A stretch of DNA of 64,000 nucleotides from RHKX01 sp963823565 (GTDB taxonomy: Bacteria; Actinomycetota; Thermoleophilia; Solirubrobacterales; 70-9). The translations under genes were made by a program, and so were the position numbers. The notes beneath the pieces are model-generated. The model saw only the letters and a list, made by a program, of their open reading frames with translations. It was not told the DNA's origin and ran no database searches. The stretch covers positions 434,001 to 498,000 of the forward strand of contig CAWGLR010000001.1 of the NCBI GenBank assembly GCA_963823565.1, given 5' to 3'. The first letter of the stretch is position 1. Each line of letters starts with the position of its first letter. Of the stretch, positions 27,945 to 38,999 are shown piece after piece.

Positions 27945-29360
27945 CTAGGGGGCGGCCGGCGGCGCGCCCGTCGGCGGCGCGCCGGTGGCGGGGGCGCCCG
28001 TGGGCGGCGCGGTCGCCCCCGGTGCTCCGCCGACCGGCACCGTCCCCGCGGGGAGCTGGGCCTGCGGCTCGAGCTGGATCCCGGCGCCCGGGCCCTGGGG
28101 GCTGTCGCCCTGTGCGGGCGCGTAGCCGCTCGGGTAGTTGAGCGGGATCGTCGCGGTGCCCGGCGCGATCGGCTGGGTCGAGACGACCGGCGGCGGCTTG
28201 ACCGTCGACTCGTCGACGTCGGGCGTCGTCGGGTCGTCGGTCGGCTCGGTCACCGGCGGCTCGAAGTTGTCGCAGAGCTCCATCACGGCCTCGGGCTCGC
28301 ACAGCGTCCGCGCGGTCCACTTCGCGAAGAAGTCGTCGCGGAACTCGGCGAAGACGCGCTGCTGCTCGTTGGAGACGAGCTGCTGCTCGATCTGCTGGCG
28401 CGACTTGTCGTCCAGCGGCGTCGTCGTCGCGTCGGTCACCTTGGTGACCTCGATCAGGAAGGACCCGCGATCGGTCTCGACCGGGCCGGTGAGCTCGTTC
28501 AGCGGGGCGTCGAAAACCGCCTGCTCGAGCGGGTCGCCGCTGCCCTCGGTGATCGGTGCCGGCAGCTTCCCGCCCGCATCCTTAGAAGTCGTGTCCTGCG
28601 AATACTTCTTGGCCGCCTCGTTCCAGGCGTCGTCGGAGAGGTCTCCCGCCTCGAGCGCCTTGCGGGCCTGCTCGAGCTTGGCCGGGTCCTTGTTGAGGAT
28701 CACCCGGGCCTCGCGGCTCGCGGGCTGCTCGAAGGCCGTGATGTTGGCGTCGTAGAAGCGCTCGGCATCGCGGTCGGTGACCCCGTAGAAGTCGGCGAGC
28801 CGGGACAGCTGCTCTTCGGGCGGCAGCGGCTTCAGCTCGGGCGAGGGGCTCTCCTGGCTCGGCGCGACCTCGGCGATCAGCGCGTCGGTCAGCAGCGACA
28901 CCTCGACCTGCTGGCGCGCCTCGTCCTCCGTGATCCCGTTCTGCTTGAGATACGACTGGAACTCCTTCTCGGAGCCGAACTGCTGGTCCTTGGTCTTCTG
29001 AAGCTCCGCGTCGACGTCCTCGTCGGAGACCGAGACGCCGCGATCCTCGGCCTCGCCCCTGATCCAGATGAGCTGGAGCAGGCTCTGCATCGTCTGGGAG
29101 ACGAGGCTCGGGTACTGCGGGTCGTCCTGGGGCGGGACCGCCTTGAGGCCGAGCGACTTCGCGTTGACCTCCATCTGGGCCTTGAACTCGTCCTGGCCGA
29201 TGCCGCCGTCGTCGATCCCGTCGACGATCGCGACGTCGCCGTCGGGAATCGACGGGTCCGAGAACCCGGACGTCACCCCGGCCACGACGAGGGCGGCGAC
29301 GAGCGCCACGGCAAGGGCGATCGCGACGTTGCGCTTGGTCGATCGGGCGGCGGAACGCAC
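27945..29360 (-). CDS. SurA/PrsA-like exported peptidyl-prolyl isomerase-type chaperone
   Basis: 471 residues from GTG 29360. A membrane anchor or signal (VAIALAVALVAALVVAGVTS, about 12-31) is followed by a SurA-N helical chaperone domain (about 50-190, with DEFKAQMEVNAKSL and SDEDVDAELQKTKDQQFG). A degenerate parvulin segment (about 195-330, AREARVILNKDP then KDAGGKLPAPITEGSG and ETDRGSFLIEVTKV) comes next. The last 110 residues are Pro/Gly/Thr repeats ending in TGAPPTGAPPAAP, perhaps wall-spanning. It likely helps fold exported proteins. A -10 like element lies 9 bases upstream. Confidence 0.82.
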   Translation of the reverse strand: MRSAARSTKRNVAIALAVALVAALVVAGVTSGFSDPSIPDGDVAIVDGIDDGGIGQDEFKAQMEVNAKSLGLKAVPPQDDPQYPSLVSQTMQSLLQLIWIRGEAEDRGVSVSDEDVDAELQKTKDQQFGSEKEFQSYLKQNGITEDEARQQVEVSLLTDALIAEVAPSQESPSPELKPLPPEEQLSRLADFYGVTDRDAERFYDANITAFEQPASREARVILNKDPAKLEQARKALEAGDLSDDAWNEAAKKYSQDTTSKDAGGKLPAPITEGSGDPLEQAVFDAPLNELTGPVETDRGSFLIEVTKVTDATTTPLDDKSRQQIEQQLVSNEQQRVFAEFRDDFFAKWTARTLCEPEAVMELCDNFEPPVTEPTDDPTTPDVDESTVKPPPVVSTQPIAPGTATIPLNYPSGYAPAQGDSPQGPGAGIQLEPQAQLPAGTVPVGGAPGATAPPTGAPATGAPPTGAPPAAP

Positions 29361-29369
29361 GGCGGCGGA

Positions 29370-29375
29370 AGAATA
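29370..29375 (-). promoter_or_regulatory. Possible -10 element of the SurA-like gene
   Basis: TATTCT on the minus strand lies 9 bases before GTG 29360, giving a near-leaderless transcript. No ribosome site or clear -35 is seen. Confidence 0.35.
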
Positions 29376-29430
29376 GCGGGGAGCGCAGGCGCCTCCCGCC
29401 GGTTCCCTGATCCCGGGCGAACTGGGGCTC

Positions 29431-32841
<3,411 letters not shown>

Positions 32842-32853
32842 CAGGACGCCCCT

Positions 32854-33582
32854 CTAATCGCTGTAACCCAGGCCCTTGCCCTCGCGCTGCCAGGCGACCT
32901 GGCCCTCGCCCTCGGCCTTCGAGCGGCCCTCGACGTCGTCCCACTCGTGGAGCATCCGCTTGATTCGCGCCACGGACTCCGGCGGGTGAACGGCGATCTG
33001 CGCGGCGAGCTGGAGCGCGGCCTCCTCGGTGCGCGGCGCCGGCGCGACCTTGTGGACGAGGCCCCAGCGATGGGCGTCGTCCACGGCGATCTCCTTGGAG
33101 GTCAGCAGCAGGTATTTGGCGATGGAAAGGCCGCAGAGGGTCACGAGCCGCGCCGGGCCGACCGGCACGCCGAGGCCGGCGCCCGGGAAGCGGAGCCGGA
33201 GGTTGGAGCCGCCGACGCGGATGTCGCAGGCGACCGCGACCTCGGCGCCGCCGCCGACGACGGAGCCGTGGCAGGCGGCGACCGTGGGCTTGGGGAACGA
33301 GACGAGATCGTCGTAGAGGTCGGCGAAGAGCTGCATGCGGCGGATGGCGCCGTCGCGATCGAGCTCCTCGCGGACATCGGCGCCGGCCGAGAGCCCCATG
33401 TGATCGGTCGAGGAGACGACCAGGACGCGGACCGCCTCGTCGTCGCGTGCCGCGGCGATGCGCTCCAGGAGCTCCTCCAGCATCGGCGTGTCCATCGCGT
33501 TGCGGACCTCGGGCCGGTCGAGCTGGAGCAGCGCGACGCCGTACTCGTCGACCGAGTAGCGGGTGCGGGCGTCGTCGCTCAC
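32854..33582 (-). CDS. Enoyl-CoA hydratase/isomerase family protein
   Basis: 242 residues from GTG 33582. Crotonase-fold landmarks are LDRPEVRNAMDTPMLEELLE, GLSAGADVREEL (CoA and oxyanion contacts), and CHGSVVGGGAEVAVACDIRV with one of the two catalytic acids. The second, normally in a FPE...G segment, is absent because the sequence reads RFPGAGLGVPVGPARL. It may therefore act as an isomerase, a thioesterase-like enzyme or a variant hydratase rather than a standard hydratase. The start overlaps the pth stop by 4 bases, so it has joined the housekeeping operon. Confidence 0.85.
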   Translation of the reverse strand: MSDDARTRYSVDEYGVALLQLDRPEVRNAMDTPMLEELLERIAAARDDEAVRVLVVSSTDHMGLSAGADVREELDRDGAIRRMQLFADLYDDLVSFPKPTVAACHGSVVGGGAEVAVACDIRVGGSNLRLRFPGAGLGVPVGPARLVTLCGLSIAKYLLLTSKEIAVDDAHRWGLVHKVAPAPRTEEAALQLAAQIAVHPPESVARIKRMLHEWDDVEGRSKAEGEGQVAWQREGKGLGYSD

Positions 33583-34196
33583 GCGAGCGCCTCCTCCCGC
33601 TCCCGGGAGAGCCGCTCGACGAGCCGGTCGGTCTCCTCGGCGGCGGCGGCGATCAGGCCGGCGACCTCGTCGCGGCCCTCGCTGAAGCGGCCGAGCACCC
33701 AGCGGGAGACGATCTCGGGATCGGTGGAGTCGGGGCGACCGACGCCGATCCTGACGCGCCAGAAGTCGCGGCTGCCGAGCCCGCGATCGAGGCTCTTGAG
33801 GCCGTTGTGGCCGGCGACGCCTCCACCCAGCTTGGTCCTGATCTCGCCGAAGGGAAGATCGATCTCGTCATGCAGGGCGACGACGCGGTCGAGCTCGACG
33901 CCGAGCGACCCGCGGGCGGGGCCGGCCGCCTGGCCGGACTCGTTCATGTAGGTCTGCGGGAGCAGGATCGCGACGCGCGGGCCGCCGGGGCGGGTGCGTC
34001 CCTCGGCGATCAGCCCGCCGAAGCGCTTGCGGGCGCGGGGCAGCTCCCAGCGGGCGCTGAGCGCCTCCGCCACCTCGAAGCCGACGTTGTGGCGCGTCCC
34101 GGCGTAGCGCGTGCCGGGGTTGCCGAGGCCGACCAGCAGGAAGTCCGCGGAGCCGGCCGAGTCCCCTCCGCGACGGCGGCGACCGAAGCCGCGCAC
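33579..34196 (-). CDS. pth: Peptidyl-tRNA hydrolase
   Basis: 205 residues from GTG 34196, which includes a short Arg-rich leader. LLVGLGNPGTRYAGTRHNVG carries the catalytic His. LLPQTYMNESGQAA supplies the substrate Asn, VVALHDEIDLPFGEI the catalytic Asp, and GHNGLKSLDRGLGSRDFWRV the tRNA-binding surface. It recycles peptidyl-tRNA that has dropped off the ribosome. The position between rplY and mfd is the normal actinobacterial order. Confidence 0.93.
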   Translation of the reverse strand: MRGFGRRRRGGDSAGSADFLLVGLGNPGTRYAGTRHNVGFEVAEALSARWELPRARKRFGGLIAEGRTRPGGPRVAILLPQTYMNESGQAAGPARGSLGVELDRVVALHDEIDLPFGEIRTKLGGGVAGHNGLKSLDRGLGSRDFWRVRIGVGRPDSTDPEIVSRWVLGRFSEGRDEVAGLIAAAAEETDRLVERLSREREEALA

Positions 34197-34203
34197 GACG
34201 GGC

Positions 34204-34905
34204 TCAGCCCTCGTCGCCGGAGTCGTCCCCGTCGCCGGAGTCGCCGCCCTCGTCCTCGGCGGCCTGCTCGGCCTCCTCGCCGGCCTCGCCCTCGCCGACA
34301 AGCTCGGTCTCCTCCTCGACCTCGGGCTCCTCCTCGACGACCTTCGGCGGGTTGAGCGTCGCGACGGTGACCTCCTCCGGCACGTCGGCCATGAACTCGA
34401 CGCCCTCGATCGCGGGCACCTGGTCAAGCTGGACGGTGTCGCCGATGACCATCGCCGAGACGTCGACGGTGATGAAGTCGGGGATGTCGGTCGGGAGCGC
34501 CTCGATCGTGATCTCGCGGGTGACGTGCTCGAGGATCCCGCCCTCGCGCACGCCCGGGGCGTCGTCGGCGCCCTCGAGCTCGATCGCGACGTCGGCCTGG
34601 ATCTTCGTGTCGAGGCTGACCTGCTGGCAGTCGAGGTGCATGAGGTGGCCGCGCACGGGGTGGCGCTGCTCCTCCTTGACGACGACCGGGACGGACTTCT
34701 CGCCCTCGATCTCGAGGTCGAAGAGCGCGTGGCCCTCGCCGATGAAGAGTCCGAGGTCGTGGCCGTCGGCCTGGAAGGCGCGGGCGGGCTCGCCGGACGT
34801 GTAGACGACGCCGGGGACCAGCCCCTCACGGCGGAGGCGGCGGGTCGTGCGGGAGCCGAACTCGGTGCGCTCGGCGACCTTCAGCGTGGGGCGATCGGAG
34901 GCCAT
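34204..34905 (-). CDS. rplY: Ribosomal protein L25, Ctc/TL5 type
   Basis: 233 residues. The N-terminal 5S rRNA-binding domain is GSRTTRRLRREGLVPGVVYT through RHPVRGHLMHLDCQQVS. The C-terminal TL5 beta domain has DIPDFITVDVSAMVIGDTVQ. About 40 acidic residues (EEEPEVEEETELVGEGE onward) end the protein, a common extension of actinobacterial L25/Ctc. It binds 5S rRNA in the large subunit. The start is ATG 34905. Confidence 0.93.
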   Translation of the reverse strand: MASDRPTLKVAERTEFGSRTTRRLRREGLVPGVVYTSGEPARAFQADGHDLGLFIGEGHALFDLEIEGEKSVPVVVKEEQRHPVRGHLMHLDCQQVSLDTKIQADVAIELEGADDAPGVREGGILEHVTREITIEALPTDIPDFITVDVSAMVIGDTVQLDQVPAIEGVEFMADVPEEVTVATLNPPKVVEEEPEVEEETELVGEGEAGEEAEQAAEDEGGDSGDGDDSGDEG

Positions 34906-34959
34906 CGGGCAGGGCAGGATAGAGAGTCGCGCCCGTCAGCGCAGCCGCCGAAGGCCCGC

Positions 34960-35703
34960 TCAGAGCGCCAGGTCGTCGTGCGGAGGGTGCGCGCCGAGGA
35001 GCCGCGGGTCGTTGGTGACGATGCCGTGGACCCCCATCGCCGCCAGCCGGTCGACGTGCTCGGCGGTGTCCACGGTCCAGCAGATCAGCTCGAGGCCGAG
35101 GTCGTCGGCGACCGTGACGAGCTGCGGGGTCGCGAGCGCGTGGAAGAGCCAGATCGAGTCGACGCCGAGCTCGGGCGCGCGCCGGCGGGCATGAGCCGGG
35201 AAGCGGCGGCGCATCGCCAGCAGCGCGGCGGCCACGAACGGCCGCGCCCAGACCTTGCGATCCCAGGCGCGGGTGACGAGTGGATAGCTCCACCCGCGCC
35301 GCAGCGCCGGCTCGAGCGCGGCGATCTTCGCCAGGCTCTCCACGTACATCGTCGAGACCATCGCCCGCTCGATCAGCCCGCGCTCGCGGATCGCCGCGAC
35401 GATCTCCTCCTCGCGGCCGACGAGCTTGATGTCGACGTCGAACTCGACCCGGTCGAGGGGCGGGCGGGTGAAGGCGTCGAGCGCCTCCGCCAGGGTGATC
35501 GGCCCGCGGGCGGCGGCGTCCTCCCAGTCGTGCGCGACGACCAGCGGGGTGCGCTCGGCCGCCGGCCGGCTCGGCCTGCCGTCGTCGAGCCAGAGCACGT
35601 CGAACTCGATCGTGTCCACACCGTGCTCGACCGCCCGCTCGAAGCTGGCGACCGTGTTGCCGGTCTCCAGGCCCGCCGCTCCCTTGTGGCCCACGCGGCG
35701 CAC
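34960..35703 (-). CDS. Glycerophosphodiester phosphodiesterase
   Basis: 247 residues from GTG 35703. VGHKGAAGLETGNTVASFER gives the catalytic His and substrate loop, though the usual HRG reads HKG. DTIEFDVLWLDDG has the metal-binding Glu/Asp, VVAHDWE the second His, and FDVDIKLVGREEEI the Lys-containing strand. The C-terminus LICWTVDTAEHVDRLAAMGV followed by IVTNDP is diagnostic. It hydrolyses deacylated phospholipids to glycerol 3-phosphate. It lies between prs and rplY in the same direction. Confidence 0.88.
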   Translation of the reverse strand: MRRVGHKGAAGLETGNTVASFERAVEHGVDTIEFDVLWLDDGRPSRPAAERTPLVVAHDWEDAAARGPITLAEALDAFTRPPLDRVEFDVDIKLVGREEEIVAAIRERGLIERAMVSTMYVESLAKIAALEPALRRGWSYPLVTRAWDRKVWARPFVAAALLAMRRRFPAHARRRAPELGVDSIWLFHALATPQLVTVADDLGLELICWTVDTAEHVDRLAAMGVHGIVTNDPRLLGAHPPHDDLAL

Positions 35704-35753
35704 GGCGCGAGAGCGTAGTCGCGGCGCCAGACGCCGAGTGGCCGATGGGTTGA

Positions 35754-36827
35754 TCAGAACAGCTGATTCTCGCCGGCGAAGATCTCGGACACCGAGTCGT
35801 CGGTGAAGATCCTGCGGATCGAGTCGGCCAGCGTCTGGGCGGTCGAGAGCTGGACGATGTTCTTCGGGTGGCCCGGGCGGAGGGGGATCGTGTCGGTGAC
35901 GACGATCTGCTCGATGCGGGAGTTCTCGAAGGCGAGGCGCTCGTAGGCGGGACCGCTGAAGACGCCGTGCGTCGCGCAGGCGATGACCCGCTTGGCGCCG
36001 GCCTCCAGCACGGTGCTGGCGGCGGCGCAGAGGGTGCCGGCGGTGTCGATCATGTCGTCGACGAGGACCGCGGTCTTGCCCTCGACGTCGCCGACCACGT
36101 AGCCGATCTCGGCGACCTGCTGGGCCGGGCGCTCCTTCTCCATGACGGCCCAGTGGGTGCCGACCTTGCGCGCGAAGTTCCGCGCGACCTTGACGCGGCC
36201 GGCATCGGGGCTGACGATTACGAGCTCCTCCTCGAAGTGCTGGTCGATGAACCACTGCGTGAGCATCGGCATCGCCGTCATGTGGTCGACGGGGATCTGG
36301 AAGAAGCCCTGGACCTGGCCGGCATGGAGGTCCATCGTGAGGACGCGGTCGGTGCCGATGACCTCGAGCGCCCGGGCGACGACGCGGGCGGAGATCGGCT
36401 CGCGCGGCAGCGACTTCTTGTCCTGGCGGGCGTACCCGTACCAGGGCATCACCGCGATGATCCGGTGCGCGGAGGCGCCCTGCGCGGCGTCGATCATCAT
36501 CAGCAGCTCCATCAGGGCGTCGTTCGGCGTCAGGCCCGCCTTCTCGTTGGCGGCGGTCGACTGGACGATGAAGACGTCGGCGCCGCGGATCGACTCCTCG
36601 TAGCGGCAGTAGACCTCGCCGTTGGCGAACGTCTTCAGCGTCACCTCGCCGAGGTCGACGTCGAGCTGGTTGGCGATCTTGGCGGCGAGGTCGCCGGAGG
36701 CGCGGCCGCCGAAGACCATCAGTCGCTTGCGGTAGTCCTGGCCGATCGAGCTGTGCGCCTGCGGGTGCTCCAACGGCTCGAGCTCGCCGGGGGGGTGGCT
36801 GAGGCTGGCGGTCTTGCCGTTGCTCAC
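35754..36827 (-). CDS. prs: Ribose-phosphate pyrophosphokinase
   Basis: 357 residues, including an unusual N-terminal extension of about 33 residues before RKRLMVFGGRASGDLAAKIA. ADVFIVQSTAANEKAGL, VMPWYGYARQDKK, VLTMDLHAGQVQGFF and VIVSPDAGRVKVARNFA are present. The PRPP loop VLVDDMIDTAGTL matches class I PRPP synthases. It makes PRPP from ribose 5-phosphate and ATP for nucleotides, His and Trp. The start overlaps the glmU stop by 4 bases. The extension (PGELEPLEHPQAHSSIG) could be avoided only by a later, non-obvious start. Confidence 0.95.
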   Translation of the reverse strand: MSNGKTASLSHPPGELEPLEHPQAHSSIGQDYRKRLMVFGGRASGDLAAKIANQLDVDLGEVTLKTFANGEVYCRYEESIRGADVFIVQSTAANEKAGLTPNDALMELLMMIDAAQGASAHRIIAVMPWYGYARQDKKSLPREPISARVVARALEVIGTDRVLTMDLHAGQVQGFFQIPVDHMTAMPMLTQWFIDQHFEEELVIVSPDAGRVKVARNFARKVGTHWAVMEKERPAQQVAEIGYVVGDVEGKTAVLVDDMIDTAGTLCAAASTVLEAGAKRVIACATHGVFSGPAYERLAFENSRIEQIVVTDTIPLRPGHPKNIVQLSTAQTLADSIRRIFTDDSVSEIFAGENQLF

Positions 36828-38215
36828 TCTGCGCGCTCCTTGGCTTTCGCGGCCTTGCGCTCCGCGTAGCCCTCGACGTTGGTCTGCTCGGACCTAGCGA
36901 TACCAAGGGCGCCGGGCGGAACGTCCTCGGTGATCACCGAACCGGCGCCAGTGTATGCGGAATCCCCCACCTCGACGGGCGCAACGAGTGTCGTGTCGAC
37001 GCTGGTTCTCGCACCGTCCCCGATCTTCGTCCGGTTCTTGACGAAGCCGTCGTAGTTCGCGGTGATCGTGGCGGCGCCGAGGTTCGCTCCCTCGCCGACC
37101 TCGGCGTCGCCGATGTAGGAGAGGTGCGGCACCTTGCTGCCGCGCCCGATCCGCGAGTTCTTGATCTCGACGAACGTTCCGGCCTTGGCGCCATCGGCGA
37201 GCTCGGCCTTCGGGCGCAGGTAGGCGAACGGCCCGACCTGGCAGCGGTCGGCGACGTCGCACTCGGCGAGATAGGAATGGGGCACGGTCACGTCGGCGCC
37301 GAGGCGGGAGTCGATCAGCGTCGTGTGGGGACCGACGACGGTGCCGCCGCCGATCTCGCAGGGGCCGAGGATCGAGCAGCCGGGCTCGATCCGGGCGTCG
37401 GCGGCGATCCGGGCGTCGACGTCGATCCAGGTCGCCTCGGGATCGACGATCGTCACCCCGGCGAGCATGTGCCCCTCGTTGATCCGGCGGCGCGCCTCCG
37501 CCTCGACGAGGGCGAGGTCGGCGCGGGAGTTGACGCCGAGGATCACGTTCGGGTCCGCCGAGACGTGCGCGACGACCCGGCCGCCGGCGTCGCGCAGCAG
37601 CGGCAGCACGTCGGGCAGGTAGTACTCGCCCTGGGCGTTGTGGTTGGTCAGCCTCGGCAGCGCCGCGGCCAGGGCCGGGCCGTCGAAGACGTAGATCCCG
37701 GCGTTGATCTCGCGGATCTCGAGCTCCTCCTCGGTCGCGTCGCCCTCCGCCTTCGCCTCGACGATCCGATCGACCTCGGCGCCCTCGCCGCGGATCACGC
37801 GGCCGTAGGAGCCGGGATCGTCGAGCACCGCGCTGACGACGGTCGCCGCCGCCCGCTCGGTCTCGTGGGCGACGACGATCTCGGAGATCAAGCCCGCCGA
37901 AACCAGGGGCACGTCGCCCGACAGCACGACCACCGTCTCCGACTCCCCGACCAGATCCGCAGCGGCCAGCAGCGCCCCGCCGGTGCCGTTCGCCTCCGGC
38001 TGCGGCACCGTCTCGACCCCGTCGGGCAGCGCCCCCGAGATGTCGCGATCGGGCGAGACGATCACCGCGATCCTCCCCGCGCCGGCCTCCTGCGCAGCCG
38101 CGATCGGCCACCCGACGAGCGCCCGCCCGCAGATCGGGTGCAGCACCTTCGGCACGGCGGACTTCATCCGCGTTCCCTGGCCGGCCGCCATGATCAGAAC
38201 GGAGGGCGCGCTCAC
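36824..38215 (-). CDS. glmU: Bifunctional GlmU: GlcN-1-P acetyltransferase/GlcNAc-1-P uridylyltransferase
   Basis: 463 residues from GTG 38215. The N-terminal pyrophosphorylase domain begins LIMAAGQGTRMKSAVPKVLH and includes VVLSGDVPLV and EINAGIYVFDG. The C-terminal left-handed beta-helix runs from about residue 250 (IDVDARIAADARIEPGCSIL) through FVEIKNSRIGRGSKVPHLSY and ANYDGFVKNRTKIGDGA. It makes UDP-GlcNAc for peptidoglycan. The GTG overlaps by 4 bases the stop of the HTH fragment upstream, suggesting that gene was once coupled to glmU. Confidence 0.95.
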   Translation of the reverse strand: MSAPSVLIMAAGQGTRMKSAVPKVLHPICGRALVGWPIAAAQEAGAGRIAVIVSPDRDISGALPDGVETVPQPEANGTGGALLAAADLVGESETVVVLSGDVPLVSAGLISEIVVAHETERAAATVVSAVLDDPGSYGRVIRGEGAEVDRIVEAKAEGDATEEELEIREINAGIYVFDGPALAAALPRLTNHNAQGEYYLPDVLPLLRDAGGRVVAHVSADPNVILGVNSRADLALVEAEARRRINEGHMLAGVTIVDPEATWIDVDARIAADARIEPGCSILGPCEIGGGTVVGPHTTLIDSRLGADVTVPHSYLAECDVADRCQVGPFAYLRPKAELADGAKAGTFVEIKNSRIGRGSKVPHLSYIGDAEVGEGANLGAATITANYDGFVKNRTKIGDGARTSVDTTLVAPVEVGDSAYTGAGSVITEDVPPGALGIARSEQTNVEGYAERKAAKAKERAE

Positions 38216-38451
38216 CGGGTCATCCTACGGCGGGGAGGCGGAGAACTCTCCTCGCGCTGGTTCGACTCCATGGCAGCCTCCCTCTCGTAGGTGCGCAGCC
38301 ACTTGCGTATGGCGTTGTCGCTGACGCCGTACTTGCGACCGACGGCGCTGTAGCCCCGCCCTTTGACCTGAGCCTTCAACTCCGCGTATGGCGGACGCTC
38401 GACCCGACGACGACGGCGGTGGTGGTGACGGGCGGCACGCTGGCCACAGTG
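38212..38451 (-). pseudogene. Detached C-terminal HTH part of an HNH endonuclease gene
   Basis: The minus-strand frame reads HCGQRAARHHHRRRRR, then VERPPYAELKAQVKGRGYSA and VGRKYGVSDNAIRKWLRTYE. This is the HTH tail found at the C-terminus of a family of HNH endonuclease-like proteins. It begins exactly at the second zinc-ribbon Cys, where the adjacent plus-strand HNH piece stops. No plausible start or upstream domain is attached, so it cannot be a complete gene. Its stop overlaps the glmU GTG by 4 bases, consistent with this strand being the original orientation. Confidence 0.55.
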
Positions 38452-38857
38452 GGGGATAGACGTCTCGCACTTCAACCCTGACCTCGCTCGTCATCGCGGA
38501 CTGGGCGGCAGGTCGATACCGCTTAGCGAGGTTCTGGTCGAGGGCTCGAGCTATAGCCGCGGGAACCTCAAGCGGCGTCTTTACGACAACGGCCTCAAGG
38601 ACAGAAAGTGCGAGTTGTGCGGGCAGGGGGAGGTCTGGCGCGGTAAGTCGATCTCCCTGATCCTCGACCACGTAAACGGCGTGCGGAACGACAACCGCTT
38701 GGAGAACCTTCGGATCGTCTGTCCGAACTGCGCGGCAACGCTGGAAACGCATTGCGGAAAGGGACTGCGCAAGCCTCAGGTGGAGCGGGCCTGCGCGCGA
38801 TGCAATGCCGGCTTCTTCCCGAAGCATCGGGCGCAGCGGTATTGCTCACGCGAGTGC
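38450..38857 (+). pseudogene. HNH endonuclease catalytic fragment, inverted relative to its C-terminus
   Basis: The plus frame opens without a start codon at WGIDVSHFNPDLARH and continues GRSIPLSEVLVEGSSYSRGN. KCELCGQGEVWRGKSISLIL is followed by LDHVNGVRNDNRLENLRIVC (HNH/zinc core with Cys pairs) and a second zinc ribbon ACARCNAGFF ... RYCSREC. Beyond the last Cys the frame carries no family similarity, and the expected HTH tail lies on the opposite strand immediately to the left. The N-terminal 30-40 residues are missing. A local inversion with a small deletion best explains both halves. Confidence 0.6.
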
Positions 38858-38927
38858 TTCTCATTGAACCTCGGCGACCTTCCTCCCACGAACATACGTT
38901 CGCATGAGGCCCGGATGGAACCACCGA

Positions 38928-38999
38928 CTGGGGAGCCTGGATTCGAACCAGGATCTCAGGGCTCCAAAGGCCCGCGTCATGCCATTAGACCACTCCCCA
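38928..38999 (-). tRNA. tRNA-Gln (UUG)
   Basis: The minus-strand cloverleaf has TGGGGAG pairing with CTCCCCA, an anticodon loop CTTTGGA giving UUG, and T-arm TGGTTCGAATCCA. It is 72 nt without encoded CCA. Its first 23 bases are also the end of the PucR-type coding region, so the tRNA must be processed from that transcript or have a promoter inside the gene. Confidence 0.95.

Noticed and set aside
38861..38927. Possible relocated N-terminus of the HNH gene on the minus strand (short frame from 38895)
   Set aside because: Only about 12 codons remain before the breakpoint and no family match is certain.
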